A DNA stretch of 64,000 nt from assembly GCA_017889635.1 (NCBI GenBank), contig JAGGAC010000002.1:62001-126000 (forward strand). The letters are read 5' to 3'. The position numbers and the translations under genes were made by a program. Below the pieces are notes generated by a model. That model worked only from the letters and a program-made list of their open reading frames with translations, had not been told where the DNA came from and ran no database searches. Positions 28,112 through 37,046 of this stretch are shown here, piece after piece; positions within the stretch are counted from its first letter, which is position 1, and each line of letters starts with the position of its first letter. This stretch comes from Bacillota bacterium. Its GTDB lineage: Bacteria > Bacillota > Negativicutes > Sporomusales > CTSoil-080.

Positions 28112-28749
28112 TCTCTGACCCCTCTCACATTCTCTGAACATGAAATCATACCCAAGCCAACCAAATCTATTGCTGCTTCAATCATTTCGTCAAGACTAAT
28201 CTCGGATTGTTTCAGCACGCCGATACGATTCGAAAGAAAAATGCCTTCAGCCACAGAATAGAGGTAGAGGGCCAGTTTCCGGGGCTCAACCGGTCTTAGT
28301 TCCTTGCGTAAAATTCCCTCACTGGTAACCTGTTCCATAATACTGACTTTTTCCTGAGCCTTTTGCTTTAATAATTCTACCAACTCCGCCGGAAGATCAA
28401 TCCCGGCCATTGGATCAGTCGCAAGATGCATAATCTCAAACAGCTGCGGCTCCCGATAATAAAACTTCTTGTATACATAATAAATATTTTTTAGCCTCCT
28501 GGCGGCATGGCTGGAATCTCCTGCAACAACCCGAAAATCAGCGATTAAATAATCAAAGGCCTGATTGCAAATATGAAAAAACACCTCAGCCTTACTTTGA
28601 AAGTGAAAGTACAAGGGGCCGGTAGAAATACCGGCCGCCTCAGCAATTGCCCGCATAGTCGTCTTGTGATAGCCAAGCGCCAAAAAAAGCTCTTTTGATC
28701 GTTCCAGAATAATCTCGCGAGTGTTAGTTACATCGATATTTTCTGTCAT
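28108..28749 (-). CDS. TetR-family transcriptional regulator
   Basis: 213 aa. N-terminal TetR HTH: SKELFLALGYHKTTMRAIAE followed by AGISTGPLYFHFQSKAEVF. The ligand domain is of the common TetR C-terminal type. It lies between the flavoprotein and DUF362 genes, and two copies of a 15-bp palindrome upstream of the operon (30215-30256) are its likely operators, so it probably represses its own operon. Confidence 0.93.
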   Translation of the reverse strand: MTENIDVTNTREIILERSKELFLALGYHKTTMRAIAEAAGISTGPLYFHFQSKAEVFFHICNQAFDYLIADFRVVAGDSSHAARRLKNIYYVYKKFYYREPQLFEIMHLATDPMAGIDLPAELVELLKQKAQEKVSIMEQVTSEGILRKELRPVEPRKLALYLYSVAEGIFLSNRIGVLKQSEISLDEMIEAAIDLVGLGMISCSENVRGVRE

Positions 28750-28775
28750 AGCTCCTCCATAGTAAAATCAACCGA

Positions 28776-30158
28776 TTAAAGTTTAGCAAGCAGCTTTTTA
28801 TATGGCTCAACCATTTTGGTTATCATTAAGCCTCCATATAGTTTATCTCGAACCGCAGGAACCTTGATAAGCAATCCGAACAAAATATTACGCAGCCTGG
28901 TAGTATAATCCCGCTGCGGGAAGTCGTATACTCCGTTATCTTTATAATACTTGTGATCGGCAGCAAATGGAAACCTGATCTGACCCCATATTTCATCCCG
29001 AAAAATCTTTCTCCCACCAACGCCAAGAAAAGTCGCTGGTTTTATATAGCGCCGCTTCGCAAATTCGATGCTTTGGCGCGCCATTTCCTCTAATAAACCG
29101 TCAATTTCCTTAGATTCCGAGTATTCATCAGTCACAATACCTGCCAAATTGGCTTCTTGCCACTCTGTATAGCCTTCAAATATCTGCCTAAGATTCGGCA
29201 ATTGCCTAAATGGTCCGCTGATCAGAAACCCAATTTGCTTTCCTTTTAGCATCGGCATATGGGTATTGAAAAAAGCCCGGTCAAAAAATGTTTTCCATAA
29301 CGACGATAAATATCGGTCACAAATCGCCCCGGCAAATATAATAATGTCGGCGTTCTTTATCCTACTATTATAAAAATCGATAAAGCCGTCTTTGCCACTA
29401 TACGCGCAGGTATTATCATATCCGCACTTAATACACCCCAGGCAGCCGCCTTTAATATCGACATTGTGGAGATTAAATACTTCCGCCTGCCCGGAAAAAC
29501 GCGCGGTCATGCTCTCGATCATCCGCTTTAAGTTTATCTGATACTCTTCAGCGTCTGTTACGATAACAACCTTTAACCCTCCCGCATCAAATTTACGCTG
29601 CTGTGAACCTGGGACATACTCACTGCCTTGATTTAGAATTGGCGGATATACCTTAGCTGCTGGCAGTCTTCCCTCAATAGCAGCAAAAAATGTTTCTGAA
29701 AACTCAAGCAAACTCCCCCGGGCATCCTCTTTAAAAATATCGTGCATTCCCGCAGAGTATGAACCATAAACCTTCATATCCAAATCATCGCAAATACCAT
29801 GCAGATAATTATGAGCCGTATGATCAAAAAAGTGAATTGAGGTTGTTAATATCGCCGCCGGTTTACCAGCAAAAGCTTCTTGGGCCGCCCGCTCGGTTAT
29901 AAGTTCAATAAACCGCTTATACCCTGAATGCACCAAAAAAACATACAAGGGGAACGCCCACACCACACCGTCAGCCGCTCTGACCTTCTCAGTTATTTCC
30001 TCAAACACCTGATTATCACTTTCAAGTTTCCTAATCCCTTGAGCTACATTACATATTACAAATTCATGCTGTGAATACTTTTTTTTGATGAACGCTACAT
30101 ACTGCATTGTAACACTATTATCGCCCTTCGGACTTCCATTAAGCACAACAATCTTCAT
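28776..30158 (-). CDS. Tandem flavodoxin-like NAD(P)H-dependent FMN reductase fusion
   Basis: 460 aa from ATG 30158 with GGAG 8 nt upstream. Two flavodoxin-like domains in one chain: the first begins KIVVLNGSPKGDNS and contains WAFPLYVF (FMN loops); the second starts near residue 205 (LKVVIVTDAEE) and has a GGCLGCIKCGYDNTCAY cysteine motif, as in iron-sulfur flavoproteins and FMN reductases. The C-terminal 100 residues are basic and unlike either domain. The usual family length is about 190-250 aa, so this is a fusion or duplication. First gene of the TetR operon. Confidence 0.85.
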   Translation of the reverse strand: MKIVVLNGSPKGDNSVTMQYVAFIKKKYSQHEFVICNVAQGIRKLESDNQVFEEITEKVRAADGVVWAFPLYVFLVHSGYKRFIELITERAAQEAFAGKPAAILTTSIHFFDHTAHNYLHGICDDLDMKVYGSYSAGMHDIFKEDARGSLLEFSETFFAAIEGRLPAAKVYPPILNQGSEYVPGSQQRKFDAGGLKVVIVTDAEEYQINLKRMIESMTARFSGQAEVFNLHNVDIKGGCLGCIKCGYDNTCAYSGKDGFIDFYNSRIKNADIIIFAGAICDRYLSSLWKTFFDRAFFNTHMPMLKGKQIGFLISGPFRQLPNLRQIFEGYTEWQEANLAGIVTDEYSESKEIDGLLEEMARQSIEFAKRRYIKPATFLGVGGRKIFRDEIWGQIRFPFAADHKYYKDNGVYDFPQRDYTTRLRNILFGLLIKVPAVRDKLYGGLMITKMVEPYKKLLAKL

Positions 30159-30214
30159 ATTTAAATTCTCCTTTTTGCTTCTAGGTTTAAACCTCAAACG
30201 CAGGCTCCGCTTAC

Positions 30215-30256
30215 TATAACGGTGTTATATTCCATTCCTACTATAACACCGTTATA
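30215..30256 (-). promoter_or_regulatory. Double TetR operator
   Basis: Two copies of a near-palindrome, TATAACGGTGTTATA (30215-30229) and its reverse complement TATAACACCGTTATA (30242-30256), 27 nt centre to centre. They lie 57 nt upstream of the flavoprotein ATG. Size, symmetry and the tetR gene in the operon support autoregulation. Confidence 0.75.
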
Positions 30257-30359
30257 CTACTGAGTCAAGATTTTCCTCTGGTCTTACTTCTCATACATCT
30301 TCCACTTGTGCGATTAACTAAAATTTGCTATGATAAATAAAATTGCATAGTATTCAAAC

Positions 30360-30466
30360 ATCTTCGGGATAGGGTTAAACTCCCAACCGGTGGTAAAAGC
30401 CCACGAGCCGCAAGGCAGACTTGGTGTGATTCCAAGGCCGACAGTATAGTCTGGATAAAAGAAGAT
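30360..30466 (+). promoter_or_regulatory. FMN riboswitch (RFN element)
   Basis: The closing stem ATCTTC/GAAGAT (30360-30365 with 30461-30466) encloses typical RFN elements: GGGATAGGG, the CCCAACCGGTGG loop, AAGCCCACGAGCC, and TGTGATTCCAAGGCCGAC. It precedes ribU and a terminator, the standard arrangement for riboflavin-transport control: FMN binding should favour termination. Confidence 0.95.
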
Positions 30467-30470
30467 AAGC

Positions 30471-30509
30471 AAAATCCCCATCCCGAAGAATTTTGGGATG
30501 GGGATTTTT
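30471..30509 (+). terminator. Riboswitch-controlled terminator
   Basis: AAAATCCCCATCCC (30471-30484) pairs with GGGATGGGGATTTT (30495-30508) and ends in a T-run. Located between the RFN element and the ribU start. Confidence 0.9.
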
Positions 30510-30534
30510 ACTGTATTTTTCAGGAGGAGCTATT

Positions 30535-31122
30535 ATGCATAATTATAATGTTAAATATTTAGTAAAAGTAAGTTTGCTTGCCGCTATGGCAACGTTGTTG
30601 ATGTTTATGGAAATACCATTACCACTACTGCCGGTTTTCCTGAAACTTGATATCAGTGAATTACCGGCTATAATTGCCGCATTTTCCATGGGGCCACTAG
30701 CCGGCATACTTGTTGAACTCATCAAAAATGTCCTACATTCAGCCAATACCCAGACACTTGGCATCGGCGAATGTGCCAACTTTTTAGTAGGTACGGCTTT
30801 TTTGGTTCCTGCTGGCTATGTGTATCGGAAACGTGCTAATTACCTTGGCGCGATCATAGCCTTAGTCTTAGGAACTGTCTCAATGGTCGCTTTGGCCTCA
30901 GTGCTTAATTACTTTATACTGCTACCACTATACCAGTACGCTCTCCATTTCCCACTGGATCAGATAGTTGCCTCAGGCTCCGCTGCCAATCCCCATGTCA
31001 GAGATTTAAAAAGCTTTATTACCTTTGCAATTGCACCCTTTAATGCCATTAAAGGCTTGGTGATATCCTTATTTACTTTGCTGATTTATAAAAAAGTACT
31101 GCCTATGCTGCGGGAAGGATAG
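30535..31122 (+). CDS. ribU: ECF transporter riboflavin-binding S component
   Basis: 195 aa from ATG 30535 with GGAGGAG 5 nt upstream; the longer frame from 30493 lies in the terminator. Six hydrophobic segments; the N-terminus LVKVSLLAAMATLLMFMEIP and the stretch LKLDISELPAIIAAFSMGPL match RibU-type ECF S components. It takes up riboflavin with shared ECF energising subunits encoded elsewhere. The FMN riboswitch directly upstream supports the assignment. Confidence 0.95.
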   Translation: MHNYNVKYLVKVSLLAAMATLLMFMEIPLPLLPVFLKLDISELPAIIAAFSMGPLAGILVELIKNVLHSANTQTLGIGECANFLVGTAFLVPAGYVYRKRANYLGAIIALVLGTVSMVALASVLNYFILLPLYQYALHFPLDQIVASGSAANPHVRDLKSFITFAIAPFNAIKGLVISLFTLLIYKKVLPMLREG

Positions 31123-33255
31123 TTAACAAAACATCTTCTTCTTCAATTTACCATATTCACTTTGTACATAGCCTTCTGCCCACTCCTGATCAGCAATACT
31201 TTCCACTTTGACAGCGCAATATTTATACTCTGGTGTTTTAGAAATAGGATCTAAATGGTCGATTGTCAATTCATTACAAGCACCAATCCACCAATGATAG
31301 GTCATATACACAGTACCTGTATTCACTCGTTCTGACTCAAGCACTCTGGTTATAACTTTGCCCCGGCGCGAAGCTACCCATACAAGCTCTTGATCTTTGA
31401 TCCCCAACTTTTCCGCATCTGCAGAATTTATCTGTACGCAACCCGGTTCATCCGCTAATGTTTGAAGAGCTGCACAGTTTCCGGTCATCGTCCGAACAGA
31501 ATAATGGCCAATCTCTCTTACCGTGCACAATATCAATGGATATTCTTTATCCGGCACTTCCTTAGGAGCGCGGTATTCGGCAGCAAACAGCAAACCTTTG
31601 CCACTTGGCGTATCAAACTTGTTCCCTTCATACAAATACTTTGTACCAGGATGGGTTTCACTTGGACAAGGCCACTGAATGCTGCCTAACTCTTCTAGCC
31701 GCTTATATGTTACACCATAATAAATCGGGCACAATAATCTGAGTTCTTCCCAAATTTCCTCGGCATTATTATATTTCATCGGATAACCCATAGCCGTAGA
31801 CAACAAAGAAATTATCTCCCAATCTGGCTTGACATCGCCTTTAGGTTCGATTGCCTTATTAAATTTCTGAAACCCTCGGTCAGCAGCCGAATAAACACCC
31901 TCATGTTCCCCCCATGAAGTAGCCGGGAAAATAACATCAGCACAGAGCGCCGTCTTATTCATAAATATGTCTTGAACAATCACCAATTCCATACTTTCTA
32001 AAGCTTCTCTAACCCCAGCTGCATCAGGATCACTTTGCACCGGATCTTCGCCGAAAATATAATAAGCTTTTAGTTTACCTTCTTTAACAAGATGCGGCAC
32101 TTCAGTAAGATGGTAACCAGGTTTAGCAGGTAAACTTACCCCCCAGGCTTTTTCGAATTTTTTTCTAATTTCCTCATCCTCAACCGATTGATACCCTGGA
32201 AACACATTTGGCAATGCACCATGGTCGCAGGCTCCCTGTACATTGTTTTGCCCCCGCACCGGGCCTACCCCGACATTGGGCCGACCTAAATTCCCGGTTA
32301 ATAGCGCTAGCGAAGATAAACCCTTAACAACATCAACAGCTTGGCCAAATTGCGTTACTCCCATACCCCAAAGAATAGTAGCACTAGAAGCCTTCGCATA
32401 CATTCGGATTGCTTCCCGAATAGTTTTAGCCGGAATTCCGGTAATACCTTCTACATACTCTGGCGTATATTTTTTTACATTTTTTTTGTATTCGGCAAAG
32501 CCTTCAGTATAATTGGCTACATATTGCTTATTATATAACTCTTCTTCAATCAATACATTTCCAAATGCATTAACCAGTGCCATATTAGAACCGTTCTTAA
32601 GCGGCAGCCACAAATCAGCAATTTTTGCCTGCTCAGTAAACCGGGGATCAGCTACAATGATTTTGGCGCCTTTTTCTTTGGCCTTTATAATTCGCCGGGC
32701 TACAATCGGATGTGATTCTGCTGGATTATAGCCAAAAACAAATACACACTTCGTATCTTCAATTTCCGGAATAGAATTCGACATAGCGCCATTTCCTAAG
32801 GTAGCAGCCAACCCTGATACAGAAGACCCATGGCAGACCCTAGCACAATGATCAATATTATTGGTCCCTATAGTCGCCCTGGCAAATTTCTGCATAATAT
32901 AATTGGCCTCGTTACCAGGCCCCCGCGCCGCTCCGGTACACATAATTGCATCCGGACCATACTTTTCTTTAATTGACTGCAATTTTCTCGCCGCAAAATC
33001 AATTGCTTCCTCCCAAGATACCTCTTCAAATGCATCTGACCTTTTACGCCGTAAAAGCGGCTTAGTTAAGCGTGCTGTTAATCTTTTAGTATTCTTTAAA
33101 AAATCCCATCCGTAATAGCCTTTTAGACATAACTCACTTTCATTAGTACGTCCATTGCCAGGTTCAGCACCAATTACCTCGCCATTTTCTACCGTAAGAT
33201 AAATCTGACAGCCGCTACCACAATAAGGACATATCGTTAGCACTTTCTTTGCCAT
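31123..33255 (-). CDS. fdhF: Formate dehydrogenase catalytic subunit of HDCR (Cys type)
   Basis: 710 aa from ATG 33255, with GGGGG 7 nt upstream; the longer frame starts inside that site. [4Fe-4S] ligands are C9, C12, C16 and C43. The molybdenum/tungsten ligand position, in ARVCHGSSVSGL, is Cys141 (TGC), where E. coli FdhF has selenocysteine. Size and motifs match FdhF (715 aa). It interconverts CO2 and formate. It is the last gene of the hycB-hydA2-hycB-fdhF unit, the composition of hydrogen-dependent CO2 reductase. The gene ends directly against the ribU gene. Confidence 0.95.
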   Translation of the reverse strand: MAKKVLTICPYCGSGCQIYLTVENGEVIGAEPGNGRTNESELCLKGYYGWDFLKNTKRLTARLTKPLLRRKRSDAFEEVSWEEAIDFAARKLQSIKEKYGPDAIMCTGAARGPGNEANYIMQKFARATIGTNNIDHCARVCHGSSVSGLAATLGNGAMSNSIPEIEDTKCVFVFGYNPAESHPIVARRIIKAKEKGAKIIVADPRFTEQAKIADLWLPLKNGSNMALVNAFGNVLIEEELYNKQYVANYTEGFAEYKKNVKKYTPEYVEGITGIPAKTIREAIRMYAKASSATILWGMGVTQFGQAVDVVKGLSSLALLTGNLGRPNVGVGPVRGQNNVQGACDHGALPNVFPGYQSVEDEEIRKKFEKAWGVSLPAKPGYHLTEVPHLVKEGKLKAYYIFGEDPVQSDPDAAGVREALESMELVIVQDIFMNKTALCADVIFPATSWGEHEGVYSAADRGFQKFNKAIEPKGDVKPDWEIISLLSTAMGYPMKYNNAEEIWEELRLLCPIYYGVTYKRLEELGSIQWPCPSETHPGTKYLYEGNKFDTPSGKGLLFAAEYRAPKEVPDKEYPLILCTVREIGHYSVRTMTGNCAALQTLADEPGCVQINSADAEKLGIKDQELVWVASRRGKVITRVLESERVNTGTVYMTYHWWIGACNELTIDHLDPISKTPEYKYCAVKVESIADQEWAEGYVQSEYGKLKKKMFC

Positions 33256-33297
33256 TTTTATTCCCCCTACCTGCTTCATGTCCGCACTATCAAATTC

Positions 33298-33792
33298 TTA
33301 CCCTAAAGCAGCCCGTATCCGTTTATTTTTTATTTCCTCAATCAAGTCATAACCATGAATCTCATTAATAGCCTTAGTCGGACATACTTTCACACAAGCC
33401 GGACTACCATCACTAGTTTTACATAAATCACATTTTATTACTTTAACCGTCTTAGCGTCGTCGTTGTCGGCGCATAACTCTATAGCCCCATAAGGGCATG
33501 CCATAACACACTCCTTGCAACCAATGCATACCCCTTCAACTACTTGCACTGAATCGCCGCTTTGAACAAGAGCCGCTTTAGTACACGCCTTAACACACGG
33601 AGCATTTTCACAATGCCGGCATTGAATCGGCGTAGTTACCCTTGCGGTTTTAACAACCTTTAATCTTGCTACAAAACTCTCTGCCGTAAGGCTAGAGAGC
33701 GCCCCATCTTTACTGTGCGCTAACGCGCAAGCAATTTCACAAGTCCGGCATCCAATACACCGTCCTGGATCTGCTACTACAAAGTCATTCAT
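33298..33792 (-). CDS. hycB: HycB-type four-cluster ferredoxin subunit of HDCR
   Basis: 164 aa from ATG 33792; alignment to HydN/HycB N-termini (MNxFxxAD..CIGCRTCE) supports this start over the GTG at 33801. Four [4Fe-4S] motifs: CIGCRTCEIAC, CRHCENAPCVKAC, CIGCKECVMACP and the CDLC...CVKVCP set. It passes electrons between the formate dehydrogenase and the hydrogenase subunit. It lies between hydA2 and fdhF, 42 nt before fdhF. Confidence 0.93.
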   Translation of the reverse strand: MNDFVVADPGRCIGCRTCEIACALAHSKDGALSSLTAESFVARLKVVKTARVTTPIQCRHCENAPCVKACTKAALVQSGDSVQVVEGVCIGCKECVMACPYGAIELCADNDDAKTVKVIKCDLCKTSDGSPACVKVCPTKAINEIHGYDLIEEIKNKRIRAALG

Positions 33793-33909
33793 ACTCCTCA
33801 CCCCACGCGTATGGTTTTCTTTCCTTATACATTAATTTGTGCCGCAGTTATTATCCAATAGCGGTCAAACGACAATATCCACCTAACATCCGTTTATCCC
33901 TCTATGAAC

Positions 33910-35292
33910 TTATACGGATTTCTTCGGCTTATAGTGAGTATGCAGCAACTTATGAGCTTGATGACCGAGCGGTTCGCCTAAAAATCTCTGATAAATATCT
34001 TGTATTTCCGGATTTTCATGCGATTTGCGAATATATTGCTCTTTATCATGTTCGTAAATACTGCATCCCCGCCTATCATATGCCTTAATCGAATCATCCT
34101 TTAGCAGCATTTTGGGCTGACCGCCGCCACTAATACAACCAGCTGGACAAGTCATAACCTCCATAAAATGAAAATCAGCTTCGCCTTGCTTTAGATTTTC
34201 CAAAATTGGTACAACATTTTTCAAGCCTGCTACCACAACAGTTTTAAGCTTCAATTCACCAGTATCTAACGTAAGTCTCTTAATACTTTGCTCCCCTCTG
34301 GCTGCAGTTACGTCTACATCACTAAGTTGTTTACCTGTAAGCATTTCATAGGCAGTACGAATTGCCGCTTCCGTTACCCCGCCAGTTATGCCAAAAATAC
34401 TGCCGGCTCCGGAGTATACGCCTAACGGCTTATCAAAAGTTTCTTCCGGCAAGCTACTAAAATCAATCATTGCTTCTTTAATCAAATAAGCTAGTTCCCG
34501 AGTTGTCAGTACTGCATCTACGTCTTGATAGCCGCTGGCTTTCATCTCCCGCCGTTCAGCCTCAAATTTCTTACAAGTACAAGGCATAATCGCCACACTA
34601 TATACTCTTTCAGGCTCTACACCATCAACGCTTGCCCCATAAGTTTTAAACATGCTGCCAGCCATTTGCTGAGGTGATTTACAGCTTGATAAATTATCGA
34701 TAAACTCGGGATAATGTGTTTCCACAAACTTTACCCAAGCCGGACAGCACGATGTAAACATCGGCAACAAACCATGGTTTCTCACTCGGCTTACCAGTTC
34801 ACTTGCTTCTTCCATAATTGTTAAATCTGCAGCAAAATTTGTGTCATAAACCCGGTTAAAACCAATCCGCCTAAGTGCCGCCGCCATTTTCCCTGGTACA
34901 AGACTGCCAAGCGGCAATCCAAACTCTTCGGCAAGAGCCACTCTGACAGCTGGAGCGCACTGCACCATCATAAATTTGGTTTTACTCTTAAGCACATCCC
35001 TAACTTTTAGCAAATCGCCAATACTATGAGCTGCAAAAAGCGGCTCCGTTATAAATTCCGGCAAATGCCGAACACTAAGCCTTTTTTGCCGCGAAACATT
35101 ATGCTTTTCAAACACTGAATCATAGGCACTACATACCTGAATACATTGCCCGCACATAACACACTTAGCCTGATTAATAATTTGCGTGCCGCCCTGCTCA
35201 CCTTCAATAGCATTGACAGGGCATACAGCAGCACATTGACGGCATCCGGTACAAAGGTCCGGATCTATTTTTATTCCATCATAAGATTTCAC
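33910..35292 (-). CDS. hydA2: [FeFe]-hydrogenase HydA2 subunit of HDCR
   Basis: 460 aa from GTG 35292 with GGGGG 7 nt upstream. Two N-terminal ferredoxin motifs (C14-C24 and C44-C54 region), then the H-cluster domain with L1 TSCCPAW (180-186), L2 MPCTCKKFE (236-244) and L3 TCPAGCISGGGQP (381-393). L3 has CPAGC where CPGGC is usual. It oxidises or makes H2. Context (two hycB genes, fdhF) identifies an HDCR complex rather than a bifurcating hydrogenase. Confidence 0.94.
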   Translation of the reverse strand: MKSYDGIKIDPDLCTGCRQCAAVCPVNAIEGEQGGTQIINQAKCVMCGQCIQVCSAYDSVFEKHNVSRQKRLSVRHLPEFITEPLFAAHSIGDLLKVRDVLKSKTKFMMVQCAPAVRVALAEEFGLPLGSLVPGKMAAALRRIGFNRVYDTNFAADLTIMEEASELVSRVRNHGLLPMFTSCCPAWVKFVETHYPEFIDNLSSCKSPQQMAGSMFKTYGASVDGVEPERVYSVAIMPCTCKKFEAERREMKASGYQDVDAVLTTRELAYLIKEAMIDFSSLPEETFDKPLGVYSGAGSIFGITGGVTEAAIRTAYEMLTGKQLSDVDVTAARGEQSIKRLTLDTGELKLKTVVVAGLKNVVPILENLKQGEADFHFMEVMTCPAGCISGGGQPKMLLKDDSIKAYDRRGCSIYEHDKEQYIRKSHENPEIQDIYQRFLGEPLGHQAHKLLHTHYKPKKSV

Positions 35293-35309
35293 TCGATTTC
35301 CCCCGCCCA

Positions 35310-35831
35310 CTATATATACTTTTCTTTAACTTCAGCAAGTCGTTTAGCAGCCGCTATGCGGCGCTCACTCTGGTCTCTACCAATATCCGCAACATACTTT
35401 AATGCATTATGCGGACACGCTTCAACACACGCCGGTCCTTGCGACCGTTCGCTGCACAAGTCACATTTACTGGCAACAACGGTATTATTTACTGTAATAA
35501 GCTCTATAGCACCAAATGGACAAACTAAAATACAGCTCTTACAGCCAATACAGTTGGTTTCATCAATCACAATCCGGTTACCCTGCTTTTTTATTGCAGA
35601 AACCGGACAACTCCTTAGACACAAGGCATCCTCACAGTTACGGCACTGAACTGGAACACTCACCTCAGGAGTTTTCACAAGATACAAGCGTGACATAATT
35701 GGAACATCCATATTTCCAACTGTTTTAATCTCTTTCTTACTATGTGCTACAGCACAGGCTACTTCACAAGAACGACAGCCAACACATTTTTTTGCATCGG
35801 CTGTCACAAATGAATTTAGATGACTATGCAC
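35310..35831 (-). CDS. hycB: HycB3-like four-cluster ferredoxin subunit of HDCR
   Basis: 173 aa from GTG 35831, which has GGGGG 8 nt upstream; ATGs at 35861 and 35846 are possible but have no ribosome site. Motifs CVGCRSCEVAC, CRNCEDALCLRSCP, CIGCKSCILVCP and CDLC...CVEACP give four [4Fe-4S] clusters. A C-terminal helix (about 150-173) rich in Lys, Arg and Ala extends past the last cluster; in the filamentous HDCR of other acetogens such a helix takes part in assembly. First gene of the HDCR operon. Confidence 0.9.
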   Translation of the reverse strand: MHSHLNSFVTADAKKCVGCRSCEVACAVAHSKKEIKTVGNMDVPIMSRLYLVKTPEVSVPVQCRNCEDALCLRSCPVSAIKKQGNRIVIDETNCIGCKSCILVCPFGAIELITVNNTVVASKCDLCSERSQGPACVEACPHNALKYVADIGRDQSERRIAAAKRLAEVKEKYI

Positions 35832-35990
35832 TTCTAAATCCCCCATTATTATACTTAACATGTTTTAAAACCAATTTGTTTCATTCTACTTAACATTAAA
35901 TTACGAGACTAATTGACTCTACTGTCCTCAGCACTTACAATTATATCAAATCGCTATCCATACTAATAATACTAATAATATTTGGATTCA

Positions 35991-36005
35991 ATACCTTATA
36001 GGTAT
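35991..36005. promoter_or_regulatory. LysR-type T-N11-A operator between HDCR and LysR genes
   Basis: Palindrome ATACCTTATAGGTAT contains T-N11-A. It lies 24 nt upstream of the LysR start and in the 197-nt divergent region with the HDCR operon. Confidence 0.5.
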
Positions 36006-36028
36006 GGTTACATCAGGAGGATTCTTTT

Positions 36029-36949
36029 ATGATAAACATGCGTGAACTAGAATACTTTCTTACTATTGCCCAAGAAGGTAATATCACTACAGCCGCCAAA
36101 ACTTTACATATGGCCCAGCCTCCGCTTAGCCGCCAAATGAAACTGTTAGAAGAAACCTTGGGTACCAAACTTTTTGAGCGCGGCCACCGCAAAATTCAGC
36201 TTACCGAAGCCGGCCGCGTACTTAGAAATCGGGGAGAACAGTTACTTAAATTAATGGATAATACAATAAAAGAAATTAATGAAATCGAAACAGGCACGCA
36301 CGGTACTCTATCGCTTGGTACAGCCACTACTTCCGGAGTAACTATTCTGCCAAAAGTCGCTCGTATCTTCCGCAATCAATTTCCGGATTTAAAGTTTGAA
36401 CTGTGGGAAGGAGAATCCATACGAATCATTGAGTTATTAAATGCCGGTTTAATCGAGATAGGGTTAATACGCTTTTATTTTGATACCGATACTTATGAAT
36501 CAATTCAACTGCCAAACGAACCAATGGTAGCTGCAATTAACAAGAATACCGATGATTATATTGACGACAGCCAATCTACAATTAAACTTCGTGATCTAGC
36601 AGACAAACCGCTAATGATTCACCGCAAATATGAAGCCCTTCTCACTGAATATTGTCAGCAAAATGGTTTTAATCCTTATTTTCTTTGCAAAAGCGACGAC
36701 ATCATGCCAATTTTAGCTTGGGCTGATGCAGGCGTAGGCATAGCCATTGTACCGCAAGCAGCAATTGGTCTCATCCCAAGTACTTCAACAGTTTTCAAAA
36801 CAATAATCGATCCCTGTATTGAAACTTCATCAGCCATTATCTGGATGCGTAGCCGCCGTCTCTCAACCGCAGCCCGCCAATTTTTAACTTTGTTCACAAC
36901 AATAAATAACGCTACTGAGTCACGCTTCAAATATCAATCTTCTCCCTAA
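36029..36949 (+). CDS. LysR-family regulator divergent from the HDCR operon
   Basis: 306 aa with AGGAGG before ATG 36029. N-terminal HTH (FLTIAQEGNITTAAKTLHMAQPPLSRQMKLLEE) is typical of the CatM/CynR branch; its C-terminal effector domain ends near residue 295. It is divergent from hycB-hydA2-hycB-fdhF and convergent with the glycyl radical enzyme operon. Control of the HDCR genes is the simplest reading; the inducer is unknown. Confidence 0.9.
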   Translation: MINMRELEYFLTIAQEGNITTAAKTLHMAQPPLSRQMKLLEETLGTKLFERGHRKIQLTEAGRVLRNRGEQLLKLMDNTIKEINEIETGTHGTLSLGTATTSGVTILPKVARIFRNQFPDLKFELWEGESIRIIELLNAGLIEIGLIRFYFDTDTYESIQLPNEPMVAAINKNTDDYIDDSQSTIKLRDLADKPLMIHRKYEALLTEYCQQNGFNPYFLCKSDDIMPILAWADAGVGIAIVPQAAIGLIPSTSTVFKTIIDPCIETSSAIIWMRSRRLSTAARQFLTLFTTINNATESRFKYQSSP

Positions 36950-36984
36950 AAAACAACTATCTCACAAAAATTAGCGTATCATAA

Positions 36985-37028
36985 AAAAGTAGATGGCTGT
37001 GTTGATATCAACACAGCCATCTACTTTT
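36985..37028. terminator. Perfect 22-bp palindromic bidirectional terminator
   Basis: AAAAGTAGATGGCTGTGTTGAT pairs with ATCAACACAGCCATCTACTTTT with no loop bases between, between the convergent LysR gene and the activase gene. Confidence 0.85.
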
Positions 37029-37046
37029 CTTACCACTTTATCAAGA

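Noticed and set aside
36985-37028. Perfect palindrome as a mobile-element end or recombination site
   Set aside because: It lies between convergent genes, ends in T-runs on both strands and is simply explained as a bidirectional terminator; no transposase is near.
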